Source of the DNA: Plantactinospora sp039889035
Lineage (GTDB): Bacteria > Actinomycetota > Actinomycetes > Mycobacteriales > Micromonosporaceae
NCBI GenBank assembly: GCA_039889035.1
Contig: JBDQQY010000044.1
Span: 19,105-83,104 of the forward strand
Length of the DNA stretch: 64,000 bases
Direction: 5' to 3'
A program made the translations under genes and the position numbers. The notes under the pieces are model-generated. The model saw only the letters and a program-made list of their open reading frames with translations. It was not told the DNA's origin and searched no databases. Positions 7,119-16,007 of the stretch are shown piece by piece. Position 1 is the stretch's first letter, and every line of letters begins with the position of its first letter.

Positions 7119-9032
7119 TCAGAGGGTACGGGCGAGCCGCTCGGCGAGCAGCCGGGTGAACCGGGCCGGGTCGCCCAGTTCGCCGCCCTCGGCGAGCAGC
7201 GCCATCCCGTACAGCAGCTCGGCGGTCTCGGCGACCGTCGGGTCCTCCTTGCGCTGCCCGTACGCCTCCCGCAGCCCGGTCACCAGCGGGTGCGTCGGGT
7301 TGAGTTCCAGGATCCGCTTCACCGCCGGCATGTCCTGCCCCATCGCCCGGTACATCTTCTCCAGGGTCGGGGTCATGTCCTGGGCGTCGCCGACGATGCA
7401 GGCCGGCGAGGTGGTCAGCCGGGACGACAGCCGGACCTCCTTGACGTTCTCCCCGAGTTGGGTGGTCAGCCAGCCGAGCAGGTCGGCGAAGTCCTTCTCC
7501 TGCTGCTCGCGCTCCGCGCCGGCGCTCTCCTTCTCCTCGTCGGTGTCGAGGTCGACCTGTCCCTTGGCGATCGACTGGAACTTCTTGCCGTCGAACTCCG
7601 GCACCGAGGAGACCCACATCTCGTCGATCGGGTCGGTCAGCAGCAGCACCTCGTAGCCCTTGGCCCGGAACGCCTCCATGTGCGGGGAGTTCTCGATCAT
7701 GCTGCGGGACTCGCCGGTGGAGTAGTAGATGTCGGTCTGCCCCTCCTTCATCCGCTCGACGTACCCGGCGAGAGTGGTCAGCTTCTCCGGGTCGTGCGTG
7801 GAGGCGAACGAGGAGATCTCCAGGATCGTCTTCTGGTTGTCGAAGTCGTCGAGCAGGCCCTCCTTGACCGCCTTGCCGAACTCCGACCAGAAGGTCTGGT
7901 AGCGCTCGGCGTCGCCCGCCTGCATCTCCTTGACCGTGGAGAGCACCTTCTTGACCAGGCGGCGGCGCATCAACTGGATGTGCCGGTCCTTCTGGAGGAT
8001 CTCCCGGGAGATGTTCAGCGACAGGTCCTGCGCGTCCACCACACCCTTGACGAAGCGCAGGTATTCGGGCATGAGTTCCTGGCAGTCGTCCATGATGAAG
8101 ACCCGCTTGACGTACAACTGCACGCCGCGCTTGGCACCGCGCATGTAGAGGTCGAACGGTGCGCGGGACGGGATGAAGAGCAGCGTCTCGTACTCGAAGG
8201 TCCCCTCGGCCCGCATGTGGATCGTCTCCAGCGGGTCGGTCCAGTCGTGGCTGAGGTGCCGGTAGAACTCCTTGTACTCGTCGTCCTTGACGTCGTCCTT
8301 CGCGCGCGCCCAGAGCGCCTTCATCGAGTTCAGCGTCTCGATCTCGGTGGTCGTCTTGCCGTCGTTGTCGGTCCGCTCGACCGCCATCCGGATCGGCCAG
8401 GCGATGAAGTCCGAGTAGCGCTTGACGATTTCCCGGATCTTCCACTCGGCGGTGTAGTCGAAGAGCTGGTCCTCGGCGTCCTCCGGCCGGAGGTGCAGGG
8501 TCACCGAGGTGCCCTGCGGGGCGTCGTCGACCGTCTCGACCGCGTAGGTGGCCCCGCCGTCGGATTCCCAGCGGGTCGCGGTGGACTCGCCCGCGCGCCG
8601 GGTCAGCAGCGTGACCTTGTCGGCGACCATGAAGCTGGAGTAGAAACCGACCCCGAACTGTCCGATGAGATCCTGCGAGCCGGCCGCGTCCTTGGACTCC
8701 TTGATCTTTTCCAGGAGTTCCGCCGTGCCGGACTTGGCGATGGTGCCGATGAGGATGATGACCTCGTCCCGGGACATCCCGACGCCGTTGTCCCGGACGG
8801 TGAGCGTACGCGCCTCCCGGTCGACCTCGAGCCAGATGTGCAGGTCGGACGTGTCGACCGCCAGCTCCTTGTCGGCGAATGCCGCCAGCCGCAGTTTGTC
8901 GAGCGCGTCCGAGGCGTTGGAGATGAGTTCCCGCAGGAAGATGTCCTTGTTCGAATAGATCGAATGAACCATCAGCTGGAGTAGCTGACGCGCCTCGGCC
9001 TGGAACTCGAAGGTCTCGGTTCCGGTGCTCAT
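7119..9032 (-). CDS. htpG: Molecular chaperone HtpG (Hsp90)
   Basis: HtpG is the cytosolic bacterial Hsp90, an ATP-driven dimeric chaperone. The 637-residue product has the GHKL ATPase domain with RELISNASDALDKLR (Glu35 and Asn39), DNGVGM at 81-86 and the GQFGVGFYSSF lid region, then the middle domain and the C-terminal dimerisation domain ending LAERLARTL. The frame stays open far upstream, but the ATG at 9032 is preceded by a good GGAGGG site and gives the standard N-terminus MSTGTETFEFQAEARQLL. It appears monocistronic. Confidence 0.97.
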   Translation of the reverse strand: MSTGTETFEFQAEARQLLQLMVHSIYSNKDIFLRELISNASDALDKLRLAAFADKELAVDTSDLHIWLEVDREARTLTVRDNGVGMSRDEVIILIGTIAKSGTAELLEKIKESKDAAGSQDLIGQFGVGFYSSFMVADKVTLLTRRAGESTATRWESDGGATYAVETVDDAPQGTSVTLHLRPEDAEDQLFDYTAEWKIREIVKRYSDFIAWPIRMAVERTDNDGKTTTEIETLNSMKALWARAKDDVKDDEYKEFYRHLSHDWTDPLETIHMRAEGTFEYETLLFIPSRAPFDLYMRGAKRGVQLYVKRVFIMDDCQELMPEYLRFVKGVVDAQDLSLNISREILQKDRHIQLMRRRLVKKVLSTVKEMQAGDAERYQTFWSEFGKAVKEGLLDDFDNQKTILEISSFASTHDPEKLTTLAGYVERMKEGQTDIYYSTGESRSMIENSPHMEAFRAKGYEVLLLTDPIDEMWVSSVPEFDGKKFQSIAKGQVDLDTDEEKESAGAEREQQEKDFADLLGWLTTQLGENVKEVRLSSRLTTSPACIVGDAQDMTPTLEKMYRAMGQDMPAVKRILELNPTHPLVTGLREAYGQRKEDPTVAETAELLYGMALLAEGGELGDPARFTRLLAERLARTL

Positions 9033-9338
9033 GTGACCCTCCACGAAAATGCCCAGTGCGCCGACAGGGAGCGACGCCGGTGATCCTGGCCCACACCGGG
9101 GATACGTTCCGGATAGCCGGCGCCATACTAAATGACCCCGGCCCGGCGACAACCTGGACCCGGGGCTACCTGCCGGTCGGGTCTGCTCGTCGCGGCCGGC
9201 GCCGCCGTCGGTTCCGCTGCGATGTGGGACACCCGGGCCGTCGGATCCGCGACCGCGGGCCGCTGTGTGATCCTTGAACCGGTCGTCCAACCCGACCACC
9301 GGACAGGGTTGCCCCGACCAGGCGGAGGTTCGCGGACG
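9033..9338. other. Divergent intergenic region between htpG and AfsR-like gene
   Basis: These 306 bases hold no convincing gene, although the AfsR frame is open through most of them. The only AT-rich island is around 9124-9134 (CATACTAAATG), which could serve as a -10 region in either direction. A GGCGGAGG ribosome site at 9321-9328 precedes the GTG start at 9339. I see no HrcA-type CIRCE or HAIR-type repeat upstream of htpG. Confidence 0.4.
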
Positions 9339-12300
9339 GTGCTGGAGTTTCGGCTGCTCGGCGACATCGACGTCCGCGTCGACGGGCACCGGATCGAGGT
9401 GGGCCCGGCACGCCAGCGCTGCGTCCTGGTCGCGCTCCTGGTCGAGGCGAACGAACTGGTCTCCGTCGAGCAACTGCTGGACCGGGTCTGGGGCGACCGC
9501 CGCCCGCAGCGGGCCCGCGAAACGCTCTACAGCTACCTCTCCCGGCTCCGCAACCGCCTCTCCCCCGCCGGAGACGTCACGGTGCTACGCCGGTCGGCCG
9601 GTTACCAGTTGACCGTCGAGCCGGACGCCGTCGATCTGCACCGGTTCCGGGGGCTGGTCCGGCAGGCCCGGAGCACTCTGGACGACGCCCGGGCCCTCGG
9701 GCTGTTCGACGAGGCGCTCGGGCTGTGGCGGGGCGAGGCGTTCGCCCACCTGGAGACGCCGTGGCTCAGCGCCCTGCGTACGGCGCTGGGACAGGAGCGG
9801 TTCGCGGCCGAACTCGACCGCTGCGACATCGCGCTGCGGCAGGGCCGGCACGCGGCGCTGCTGCCGGAGCTGAGCCGGCGGGCCGGTGAGCATCCGCTGG
9901 ACGAGCGCCTCGCCGGCCAGCTCATGCTGGCGCTGTACCGCAGTGGACGGCAGGCGGACGCCCTGGAGCACTACAGCCGGCTCCGGCACCGGCTCGCCGA
10001 CACCCTGGGCGTCGACCCCGGCCCGGAGCTGCGCCGGCTGCACCTGCGGATGCTGCACACGGACCCGGAGCTGGCCAGCCCGTCCGGCGGCGGCATCGAG
10101 GCCGCCCCGCCGGTGTCGGGTCCGCCCCGCCCGCACCAACTGCCGCCGACCGTCGCCGACTTCACCGGTCGCGGCGACGCCGTCGGCTGGCTGGAGACCC
10201 GCCTCACCGGTCCGGCCGACCGGCTGCGGGTCGTCGCGCTCTCCGGGCCGGCCGGTGTCGGCAAGTCCAGCCTGGCCTGGTACGTGGCGCACCGGCTGCG
10301 CCGGGAGTACCCAGACGGGCAGCTCTACGCGGACCTGCGGGGAAGCTGGCCGGACGCGGCCGACGCGTTCGCGGTGCTCAGGCGCTTCCTTCGGGTACTC
10401 GGCATCCCCGACAGCCTGCACAGCGACAGCCTGGAGGAACGCGCCGGCCAGTTCCGGGACGCGGTGCACGAGCGGCGGCTGCTGGTCGTACTCGACGACG
10501 CCCGGTCCGCCGCGCAGGTCCGGCCGCTGCTGCCCGGTGGCGCCCCGGGCACGGTCATCGTCACCAGCCGGGCCCGGCTAACCGGGCTGGAGGGGGCCGC
10601 CCACCTGGGGCTGGCGACCTTCGCGCCGGACGAGGCGATCCAGTTGCTGGAGCGGATCGTCGGGCCGGACCGGGCCCGGAACGAACCCGCGGCGGTCGCG
10701 GAGATCGTCCGGCTCTGCGGGTACCTGCCGCTGGCGGTGCGCATCGCCGCGGCCCGGCTCGCGGCCCGGCCGCACTGGCGGCTCGGGCAGCTCGCCGAGC
10801 GGCTCCGCGACGAACTCGGCCGGCTCGACGAACTCGCCACCGACGATCTGGAGGTACGGGCGAGCCTCGGGCTCAGCTACCGGGCCCTGGCCGAACCGGC
10901 CCGCCGGATGCTCCGGCTGCTGAGTCTGCTCGACGCGCCCGACGTGCCGGCCTGGACCGGTGCCGCGATGCTCGACGCACCGCCGGCACAGGCGGAGATC
11001 CTGCTGGAGTCGCTGGTCGACGCCTGCCTGCTGGAGCTGCTCGACCCGTCCGGCGGTGAGCCCCGGTACGGGATGCACGACCTCGTCCGGCTCTTCGCCC
11101 GGGAGCGGGCCGCCGAAGAGGAGTCCGACGAGGTCCGGCGGGCCGCGCTGGAGCGGGCGTTCGGCGCCTGGCTGACCCGGGCCGAGGCGGCGGACGAGCG
11201 GCTGCCGGGCCGAACGCTGGCTCGGATCTCCGGTCCGGCCCGCCGCTGGCCGCCGGCCGCCCCGGCGGAACCGGTGGAGGACCCGGTCGGCTGGTTCGAC
11301 CGTGAGCGTCCGGCGCTGGGCGCCTCGATCCGGCAGGCGGCCGGGCTCGACCTGGCCGAGCTGGCCTGGAACCTCGCCGCGACGACGCAGCCCTGCTACG
11401 AGTTGCGTGGCATGCACGACGAGGCGCGACAGCTCCACCAGGCGGCACTGCGAGCCTGCCGGCGGGCGGGGGAACGGCGCGGCGAGGCGGTGCTGCTGCG
11501 CAACCTCGCCGACCTGTGGACCTCGCGGCCCGGCGCCGAACTGCGGGACAAGCTCGACGCGGCCGAGGCGGCGCTGCGGATCTTCCGGCTGGTGGACGAG
11601 CCGCGCGGGGTGGCGGACGCGCTCTGGCTCTGCGCGGACGTCTACCGGGTGACCGGCCGGCACCAGGAGGCGGCGCCGCTGCTCGCCGAGGCGCTGTCGA
11701 TCTCGGCCGCCGCCGGTTACCAGCTCGGCGAGTGCCACGCGCTGGCGCAGCGCGCCATCATCAGCCGGGAGCAGGGGCGCGACGAGGTCGCCCGGGAACT
11801 CGGTCACCGATACCTGGACCTCGCCCGGCGAATGGGGGCCAGCCGGGACGAGAGCACCGCGCTGACCCTGCTCGGCCTGACGTACGGGGACCTGGACCGG
11901 CCCGAGCCGGGCCAGGAGTACCTGCGGCAGGCGGTGGCGGTCGCCCGGGAGACCGGCGACCAGGTGCAGGAGACGTACGCGCTGGCCCGGCTGGGTCAGC
12001 TCTACGCCGTCATCGGTCACAGGTCCGCCCGGCACACCCTGGCGGTGGCGCTGGCCCGCAGTCAGGCCGACGGGCTGGCGTTCGGCGAGGCGATCTCGTT
12101 GATCGGGCTCGGCGAACTGGAGCTGATCGACGGCCGGCCGCGCCGGGCGGTGGCGTTGCTGCGCCGGGTGCTCCAACTGCTCGGGGAGGCGCGGTTCCAC
12201 TTCATCCGGGCACGGACGCTGACCGTGCTCGGGCACGCGTACGCCAGTGTCGACGACAATCCTGCCGCCGCGTCGGCGTGGTCCGCCGCGTACGCGCTGT

Positions 12301-12383
12301 TCCAGCAGATCGACAACGAGCCGGCGGCGAGCCGGGTCTCCGCGTTGCTGCCCGGGATACCGGTCCAGCGGACCATCCGCTGA
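9339..12383 (+). CDS. AfsR/SARP-type regulator with BTAD, NB-ARC and TPR domains
   Basis: This 1014-residue protein is a large SARP/AfsR-type (STAND) activator. In order it has an OmpR-like winged helix (about 1-90, starting VLEFRLLGDIDVRV), a BTAD all-helical domain (about 95-245), an NB-ARC ATPase with Walker A GPAGVGKSS near residue 304 and Walker B LLVVLDDA, and TPR repeats in the C-terminal third. Such proteins switch on secondary metabolism or development in response to nucleotide and phosphorylation signals. The GTG at 9339 gives the canonical SARP N-terminus and is preceded by a good ribosome site. No biosynthetic cluster lies beside it, so its targets are probably elsewhere. Confidence 0.9.
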   Translation: MLEFRLLGDIDVRVDGHRIEVGPARQRCVLVALLVEANELVSVEQLLDRVWGDRRPQRARETLYSYLSRLRNRLSPAGDVTVLRRSAGYQLTVEPDAVDLHRFRGLVRQARSTLDDARALGLFDEALGLWRGEAFAHLETPWLSALRTALGQERFAAELDRCDIALRQGRHAALLPELSRRAGEHPLDERLAGQLMLALYRSGRQADALEHYSRLRHRLADTLGVDPGPELRRLHLRMLHTDPELASPSGGGIEAAPPVSGPPRPHQLPPTVADFTGRGDAVGWLETRLTGPADRLRVVALSGPAGVGKSSLAWYVAHRLRREYPDGQLYADLRGSWPDAADAFAVLRRFLRVLGIPDSLHSDSLEERAGQFRDAVHERRLLVVLDDARSAAQVRPLLPGGAPGTVIVTSRARLTGLEGAAHLGLATFAPDEAIQLLERIVGPDRARNEPAAVAEIVRLCGYLPLAVRIAAARLAARPHWRLGQLAERLRDELGRLDELATDDLEVRASLGLSYRALAEPARRMLRLLSLLDAPDVPAWTGAAMLDAPPAQAEILLESLVDACLLELLDPSGGEPRYGMHDLVRLFARERAAEEESDEVRRAALERAFGAWLTRAEAADERLPGRTLARISGPARRWPPAAPAEPVEDPVGWFDRERPALGASIRQAAGLDLAELAWNLAATTQPCYELRGMHDEARQLHQAALRACRRAGERRGEAVLLRNLADLWTSRPGAELRDKLDAAEAALRIFRLVDEPRGVADALWLCADVYRVTGRHQEAAPLLAEALSISAAAGYQLGECHALAQRAIISREQGRDEVARELGHRYLDLARRMGASRDESTALTLLGLTYGDLDRPEPGQEYLRQAVAVARETGDQVQETYALARLGQLYAVIGHRSARHTLAVALARSQADGLAFGEAISLIGLGELELIDGRPRRAVALLRRVLQLLGEARFHFIRARTLTVLGHAYASVDDNPAAASAWSAAYALFQQIDNEPAASRVSALLPGIPVQRTIR

Positions 12384-12473
12384 CCCGCAACCCGCGACCC
12401 GCGACCGGTCCTGGCCCGGCCGGCGGCTGGCTGACCCGCGACCCGCGACCGGCCAGGCCCCGGCCGGCGGCTG
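12380..12473. repeat. Imperfect tandem duplication after the AfsR-like gene
   Basis: A segment beginning CTGACCCGC and ending CCGGCCGGCGGCTG occurs twice in a row (about 12380-12429 and 12431-12473), the first copy having extra ACCCGC units. It fills most of the gap between two convergent genes and starts at the stop codon of the AfsR-like gene. It can also form GC-rich hairpins and may act in termination. Confidence 0.6.
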
Positions 12474-12497
12474 TCGGTCGACGGGCCGGGTGCGGGA

Positions 12498-12947
12498 TCA
12501 GGTCGGGCGGGCGGCCGTGGCGGCGGCGTGCGCGGCGAGGCCCGCCGCGACCTGCCCGATGAACCGGCCCAGCGCCCAGCGGTAGAGCCAGCCGGTGCCG
12601 GGCACCTTGGCGGTGAAGGTGGAGTGCCAGCGGATCGAGGTGCCACCGCGCTCCGGGGTGAGGTCGACGTCGGCCCGGTAGTCGCGCAGCGGCAGCCCGG
12701 AGAGGAGCTCGTAGCTGAACCGGCGCTCCGGCACCCGCTCGACCACCCGTTCCCGGCTGGTCACCCGACCGGTCCGGAAGACCCGGATCGCGCCGACCCC
12801 CTCCGGCTCGTCCGCGCCGGGACGCTCCAGCGCGAAGGAGCCCAGTGGTGACCAGCCGGGCCAACCGGCTCCGTCGACGAGCAACGCGTAGACCACCGCC
12901 GGGCTGGCCGTGGTGTGCACCCGTACGTCAATCTCTTTCCGCGCCAC
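12498..12947 (-). CDS. SRPBCC (polyketide cyclase/START-like) protein
   Basis: The 149-residue protein is a single SRPBCC helix-grip domain: the opening VHTTASPAVVYALLVDGAGWPGW and the following beta strands match the polyketide_cyc2/ligand-binding group. These proteins bind hydrophobic ligands in a deep pocket; the ligand here is unknown. The frame is open upstream, but the GTG at 12947 has a perfect AGGAGG site seven bases away (12955-12960), which decides the start. It is divergent from a TetR gene, and the 52-base gap contains strong palindromes, so it is probably repressed by that regulator. Confidence 0.85.
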   Translation of the reverse strand: MARKEIDVRVHTTASPAVVYALLVDGAGWPGWSPLGSFALERPGADEPEGVGAIRVFRTGRVTSRERVVERVPERRFSYELLSGLPLRDYRADVDLTPERGGTSIRWHSTFTAKVPGTGWLYRWALGRFIGQVAAGLAAHAAATAARPT

Positions 12948-12969
12948 GTCGTACCCTCCTCCGCCACCT

Positions 12970-13002
12970 GTACCAAGTGGTACATGTACCGTACGGTACA
13001 TG
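12970..13002. promoter_or_regulatory. Strong TetR-type operator palindromes
   Basis: A perfect 20-bp palindrome spans 12983-13002 (half-site CATGTACCGT) and its right end is the ATG start codon of the TetR gene. Directly upstream, 12970-13983-side symmetry continues as a second inverted repeat, GTACC-AAGT-GGTAC, at 12970-12983. Both carry the GTACC/GGTAC core. They lie between divergent start codons, the classical position for autoregulation by the adjacent TetR protein. Confidence 0.7.
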
Positions 13003-13617
13003 CCTGGTGAAGTGCGAGGGGAACTGCTGTCCCGGGTCGTGGACCGGATGGCCGAACAGGGCGTCAGCGCGCTGAGCCTGCGCCGGTTGGCGGCGGACCT
13101 CGGCACCAGCCACCGGATGCTGATCTACCACTTCGGATCCAAGGAGGGGCTGCTCGTCGAGGTGGTCCGAGAGATCGAGAGCCGGCAGCGGGCCGCCCTG
13201 GCCAGTCTGGACTTCGACCCGGTCGACTCACCGGCCGACGCCATCCGGAGCATGTGGCGGCGGCTGGCCGACCCGGCGCTCTGGCCGTACGAGCGGCTCT
13301 TCTTCGAGCTGTACGGCCAGGCGGTGCAGGGCTATCCGGGCACCACGGCCCTGCTGGAGGGGGTCGTGGAGAGTTGGCTGGACCTCAACGTCGAGCTGGC
13401 CGCCCGGCGGGGCGTACCGGCCGAACTGGCCCGGACGCACGCCCGGCTCGGCCTGGCGGTGATCCGGGGACTGCTGCTCGACCTGCTCGCCACCGGCGAC
13501 CGGGCCGGCACCGACGCCGCCCTGGAAGCCTTCGCGGCGGGCTACGAGGCGGGCCTGCCGGTACCGACGCCCGGCGGCGTGGGCGCCCGCCGGAAGGGAC
13601 GGGCACCCACGCGGTAG
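13000..13617 (+). CDS. TetR family transcriptional regulator
   Basis: The 205-residue protein starts MPGEVRGELLSRVVDRMAE; its helix-turn-helix includes LSLRRLAADLGTSHRMLIYHF (about residues 26-46). The C-terminal helical domain would bind an unknown ligand. The ATG at 13000 sits inside a 20-bp perfect palindrome, so repressor binding could cover the start codon and block both transcription and early elongation. It is divergent from the SRPBCC gene, a plausible target. It converges with the secreted hydrolase gene, the stops being one base apart; a hairpin near its 3' end (13578-13611) may terminate it. Confidence 0.88.
   Translation: MPGEVRGELLSRVVDRMAEQGVSALSLRRLAADLGTSHRMLIYHFGSKEGLLVEVVREIESRQRAALASLDFDPVDSPADAIRSMWRRLADPALWPYERLFFELYGQAVQGYPGTTALLEGVVESWLDLNVELAARRGVPAELARTHARLGLAVIRGLLLDLLATGDRAGTDAALEAFAAGYEAGLPVPTPGGVGARRKGRAPTR
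13578..13611. terminator. Hairpin within the 3' end of the TetR gene
   Basis: CGTGGGCGCCCG (13578-13589) pairs with CGGGCACCCACG (13600-13611) with one internal mismatch and a 10-base loop. It lies in the last codons of the TetR gene, whose stop is one base from that of the convergent hydrolase gene, so it could end either transcript. Confidence 0.45.
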
Positions 13618-13618
13618 G

Positions 13619-14884
13619 TCAGGGACGGACGAAGGTGACGTCGGGGTGCTCCGGCGACGGGTCGCGGAGCAGCGGTTGCGGCCGACCCCGCAGGTGCTGG
13701 TCGAAGAACGCGGTGAGGTACGCCTTCAGCGACCCGACGATCCGGTCCGGGTCGACGGAGCCGATCGAGCCCTCGACCAGACCCGGCGGAAGCGTGAACG
13801 CCTCGGCCAGCAGCGGTAGCAGCGCCTGGTGGTCGGTGAAGGTGAAGTGCTCGCCCTCGGCCACATGGAGGTCCAGCTTCCAGCCGGTGGAGTGCGCCCA
13901 GAAGTCCGCCCAGTCCCGGGCGTGCTGGTGGGTGTGCGGCGCCCCGGAACTCTGCCCCGCCCCCATCAGCAGGAACGGCCGGTCCAGCCCCTGGTGGACG
14001 ACGTCGCCGAAGTCCCCGGCCGAGAAGCTGTACGCCAGGCTGCCGTCCATGTCCACCCCGGCGTCCAGCCGGCGGTCCAGCAGCATCGTCTCGGCGGTGG
14101 TGAAGCCTCCGGCCGAGTGGCCGAACATGCCGGTCCGGGACAGGTCCAGTGCGGCGCCGAGGCCGGGCGGCAGCCGCCGGTGCCCGGCGTCCGGGTTGCC
14201 GCCTCGGGCGAGGAGAGCGAGCCGATCGAGGACGAACCGGGTGTCCCGGACCCGGGTCTCCAGCATCCGGTGGTTGAGTGCGGTCGGGTCGATGTCGGGA
14301 AGCTGCTGTGTCTCGACCCGGCCACCGGGAAACTCGACCTCCGGCGTCTCGTAGGTGTGGTCCACCGTCACCACCACGTACCCCCGGCTGGCCAGCTCGG
14401 TCACCAGCATGGTGCCGTGCGCCCTGGCTACGCCTCCGCCGGGCGAGAAGAGCACGACCGGGTGGCCGCCGGGCCGGGGGCGTACCGGCACACCGGTCCT
14501 GGCGTGGGTGGCGATCCCGGCCCAGTCGACCTGACCGGTGGCCAGCCCGAGCTGCGCGTCGGTACGCTCGGCGAACCGCTGCGCGGCCAGCGGCGGGAGG
14601 TAGGGCGTCGACTGCCCGCCGTGGGCGGTCAGCGCCGGGTACCAGAGGCTGACCATCAGTTCTCTCGGCCGGCCCGCCACCCACGGGTCAGGGCGGTCGG
14701 CGTCGACCAGGTGCAGTTCGGTGCTGCCGACCGGGTACTCCCCGGTCGGTTGGGGCAGGCTGAGCCGCAGCGGTGGTGCGGGTGCCCCGGTCCGGGCGAG
14801 AGCGGTCGGCGCGGCGGCCGGCACCGAGACCACCAGCAGCGCCACGAGCCCACCGAGCAGCCAACGTCGGGAAGGTATTCGCAT
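13619..14884 (-). CDS. Secreted alpha/beta hydrolase, PAF-acetylhydrolase-like
   Basis: The 421-residue protein has a signal peptide (residues 1 to about 31: RRWLL then a hydrophobic core and PTALA). The hydrolase domain shows an oxyanion region FSPGGG, the nucleophile elbow GHSAGG at 255-260 (Ser257), and candidate Asp280 (DMDGS) and His346 (GEHFTF). The layout resembles platelet-activating-factor acetylhydrolase and other dienelactone-type lipases. It probably hydrolyses lipid or polyester substrates outside the cell. The ATG at 14884 places the twin-arginine-free signal at the N-terminus; an upstream in-frame start lacks sense. Confidence 0.85.
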   Translation of the reverse strand: MRIPSRRWLLGGLVALLVVSVPAAAPTALARTGAPAPPLRLSLPQPTGEYPVGSTELHLVDADRPDPWVAGRPRELMVSLWYPALTAHGGQSTPYLPPLAAQRFAERTDAQLGLATGQVDWAGIATHARTGVPVRPRPGGHPVVLFSPGGGVARAHGTMLVTELASRGYVVVTVDHTYETPEVEFPGGRVETQQLPDIDPTALNHRMLETRVRDTRFVLDRLALLARGGNPDAGHRRLPPGLGAALDLSRTGMFGHSAGGFTTAETMLLDRRLDAGVDMDGSLAYSFSAGDFGDVVHQGLDRPFLLMGAGQSSGAPHTHQHARDWADFWAHSTGWKLDLHVAEGEHFTFTDHQALLPLLAEAFTLPPGLVEGSIGSVDPDRIVGSLKAYLTAFFDQHLRGRPQPLLRDPSPEHPDVTFVRP

Positions 14885-15083
14885 GGCGGAAGACTGGCCC
14901 ACGCGGGTACCCGGGCACATCTGTCGAAGGTGGTCACCGACACCCGGAAAAATCTCAGGGTCGCCCCATCCGGCCGAGGCGGTGACGCTGCTCCGGACTG
15001 TTCAACAACTGTGGCCTCAGTCTCGGGGATGACAATCCCGGGCCCGATGTGCCCACCTCGGCTCCTGGGCCATTCTTCGGGCC

Positions 15084-16007
15084 ATGATCGAGGTATGTGA
15101 CCTGACGAAACGCTATGGGGACATGGTCGCCGTCGACGGGCTCTCCTTCGGGGTGAAGCCGGGCCAGGTGACGGGTTTCCTCGGCCCGAACGGGGCAGGC
15201 AAGTCGACCACGATGCGCGCCCTGCTCGGACTGACCCGACCGACCCGGGGTGCGGCACTGATCGGCGGTCGACCCTATCGGGAACTGGCCGAGCCGTTGC
15301 GGCAGGTCGGAGCCCTGCTCGAAGCGAGGGCGGTGCATCCGGGGCGGACGTCGTACCACCACCTGCTGGGGCTGGCCCGCAGCAACCGGATTCCGCAGAG
15401 CCGGGTCCGGGAGGTGCTCGAAACGGTCGGCCTGGAAAGCGTGCCTCGGCGACGCGCCGGCACCCTCTCCCTCGGCATGGCCCAGCGGCTCGGCGTTGCC
15501 GCGGCGCTGCTCGGCGACCCGCCGGTACTGCTGCTCGACGAGCCGGTGAACGGGCTCGACCCGGAGGGCATCCGCTGGATCCGGGACTTCATGAAGCGGT
15601 TGGCGGCAGAGGGCCGGACGATCCTGGTGTCCAGCCACCTGATGAGCGAGATGGCACTGACCGCCGACCACCTGATCGTGGTCGGCAAGGGTCGACTGCT
15701 GGCAGACAGCTCCCTCGAGGCGTTCATCGCCGCCAATTCGCGTTCCTACATCCGGATCCGTACCCCCGAGCCGGAGCGGCTCCGGGACGTACTGGCCGGA
15801 GCGGGTGTCCGGGCCGACACCGGTCCCGACGCGATGTTGGAGGTGACCGGTGTACCGGTCGAGACCGTGGGCGCGCTGGTCGCGCAGAGCCGGGTGACGG
15901 TCCACGAGGTGAGCGTGCAGTCGGCGTCGCTGGAGGAAGCCTTCATGCGGCTCACCGCCGACTCGGTGGGCTATCGGGCGGAGCGGTCGACCGGAGGGAC
16001 GGAATGA
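15084..16007 (+). CDS. ABC transporter ATP-binding protein
   Basis: The 307-residue protein is the ATPase of an ABC-2-type exporter. Walker A is GPNGAGKST (about 34-42), the signature is a modified LSLGM, and Walker B with the D-loop is LLLDEPVNGLDPEG. The C-terminal extension (about 220-307) resembles the regulatory part of CcmA/BcrA-like ATPases. It overlaps the permease gene by four bases (ATGA), so the two are made together. BcrA-like pairs export peptide antibiotics or lipids, but the cargo is unknown here. A two-component system follows in the same operon. Confidence 0.92.
   Translation: MIEVCDLTKRYGDMVAVDGLSFGVKPGQVTGFLGPNGAGKSTTMRALLGLTRPTRGAALIGGRPYRELAEPLRQVGALLEARAVHPGRTSYHHLLGLARSNRIPQSRVREVLETVGLESVPRRRAGTLSLGMAQRLGVAAALLGDPPVLLLDEPVNGLDPEGIRWIRDFMKRLAAEGRTILVSSHLMSEMALTADHLIVVGKGRLLADSSLEAFIAANSRSYIRIRTPEPERLRDVLAGAGVRADTGPDAMLEVTGVPVETVGALVAQSRVTVHEVSVQSASLEEAFMRLTADSVGYRAERSTGGTE

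Noticed and set aside
9132..9338. N-terminal extension of the AfsR-like protein from ATG 9132
   Set aside because: The extra residues are Arg/Gly/Pro-rich with no domain, and GTG 9339 gives the canonical SARP start with a good ribosome site.
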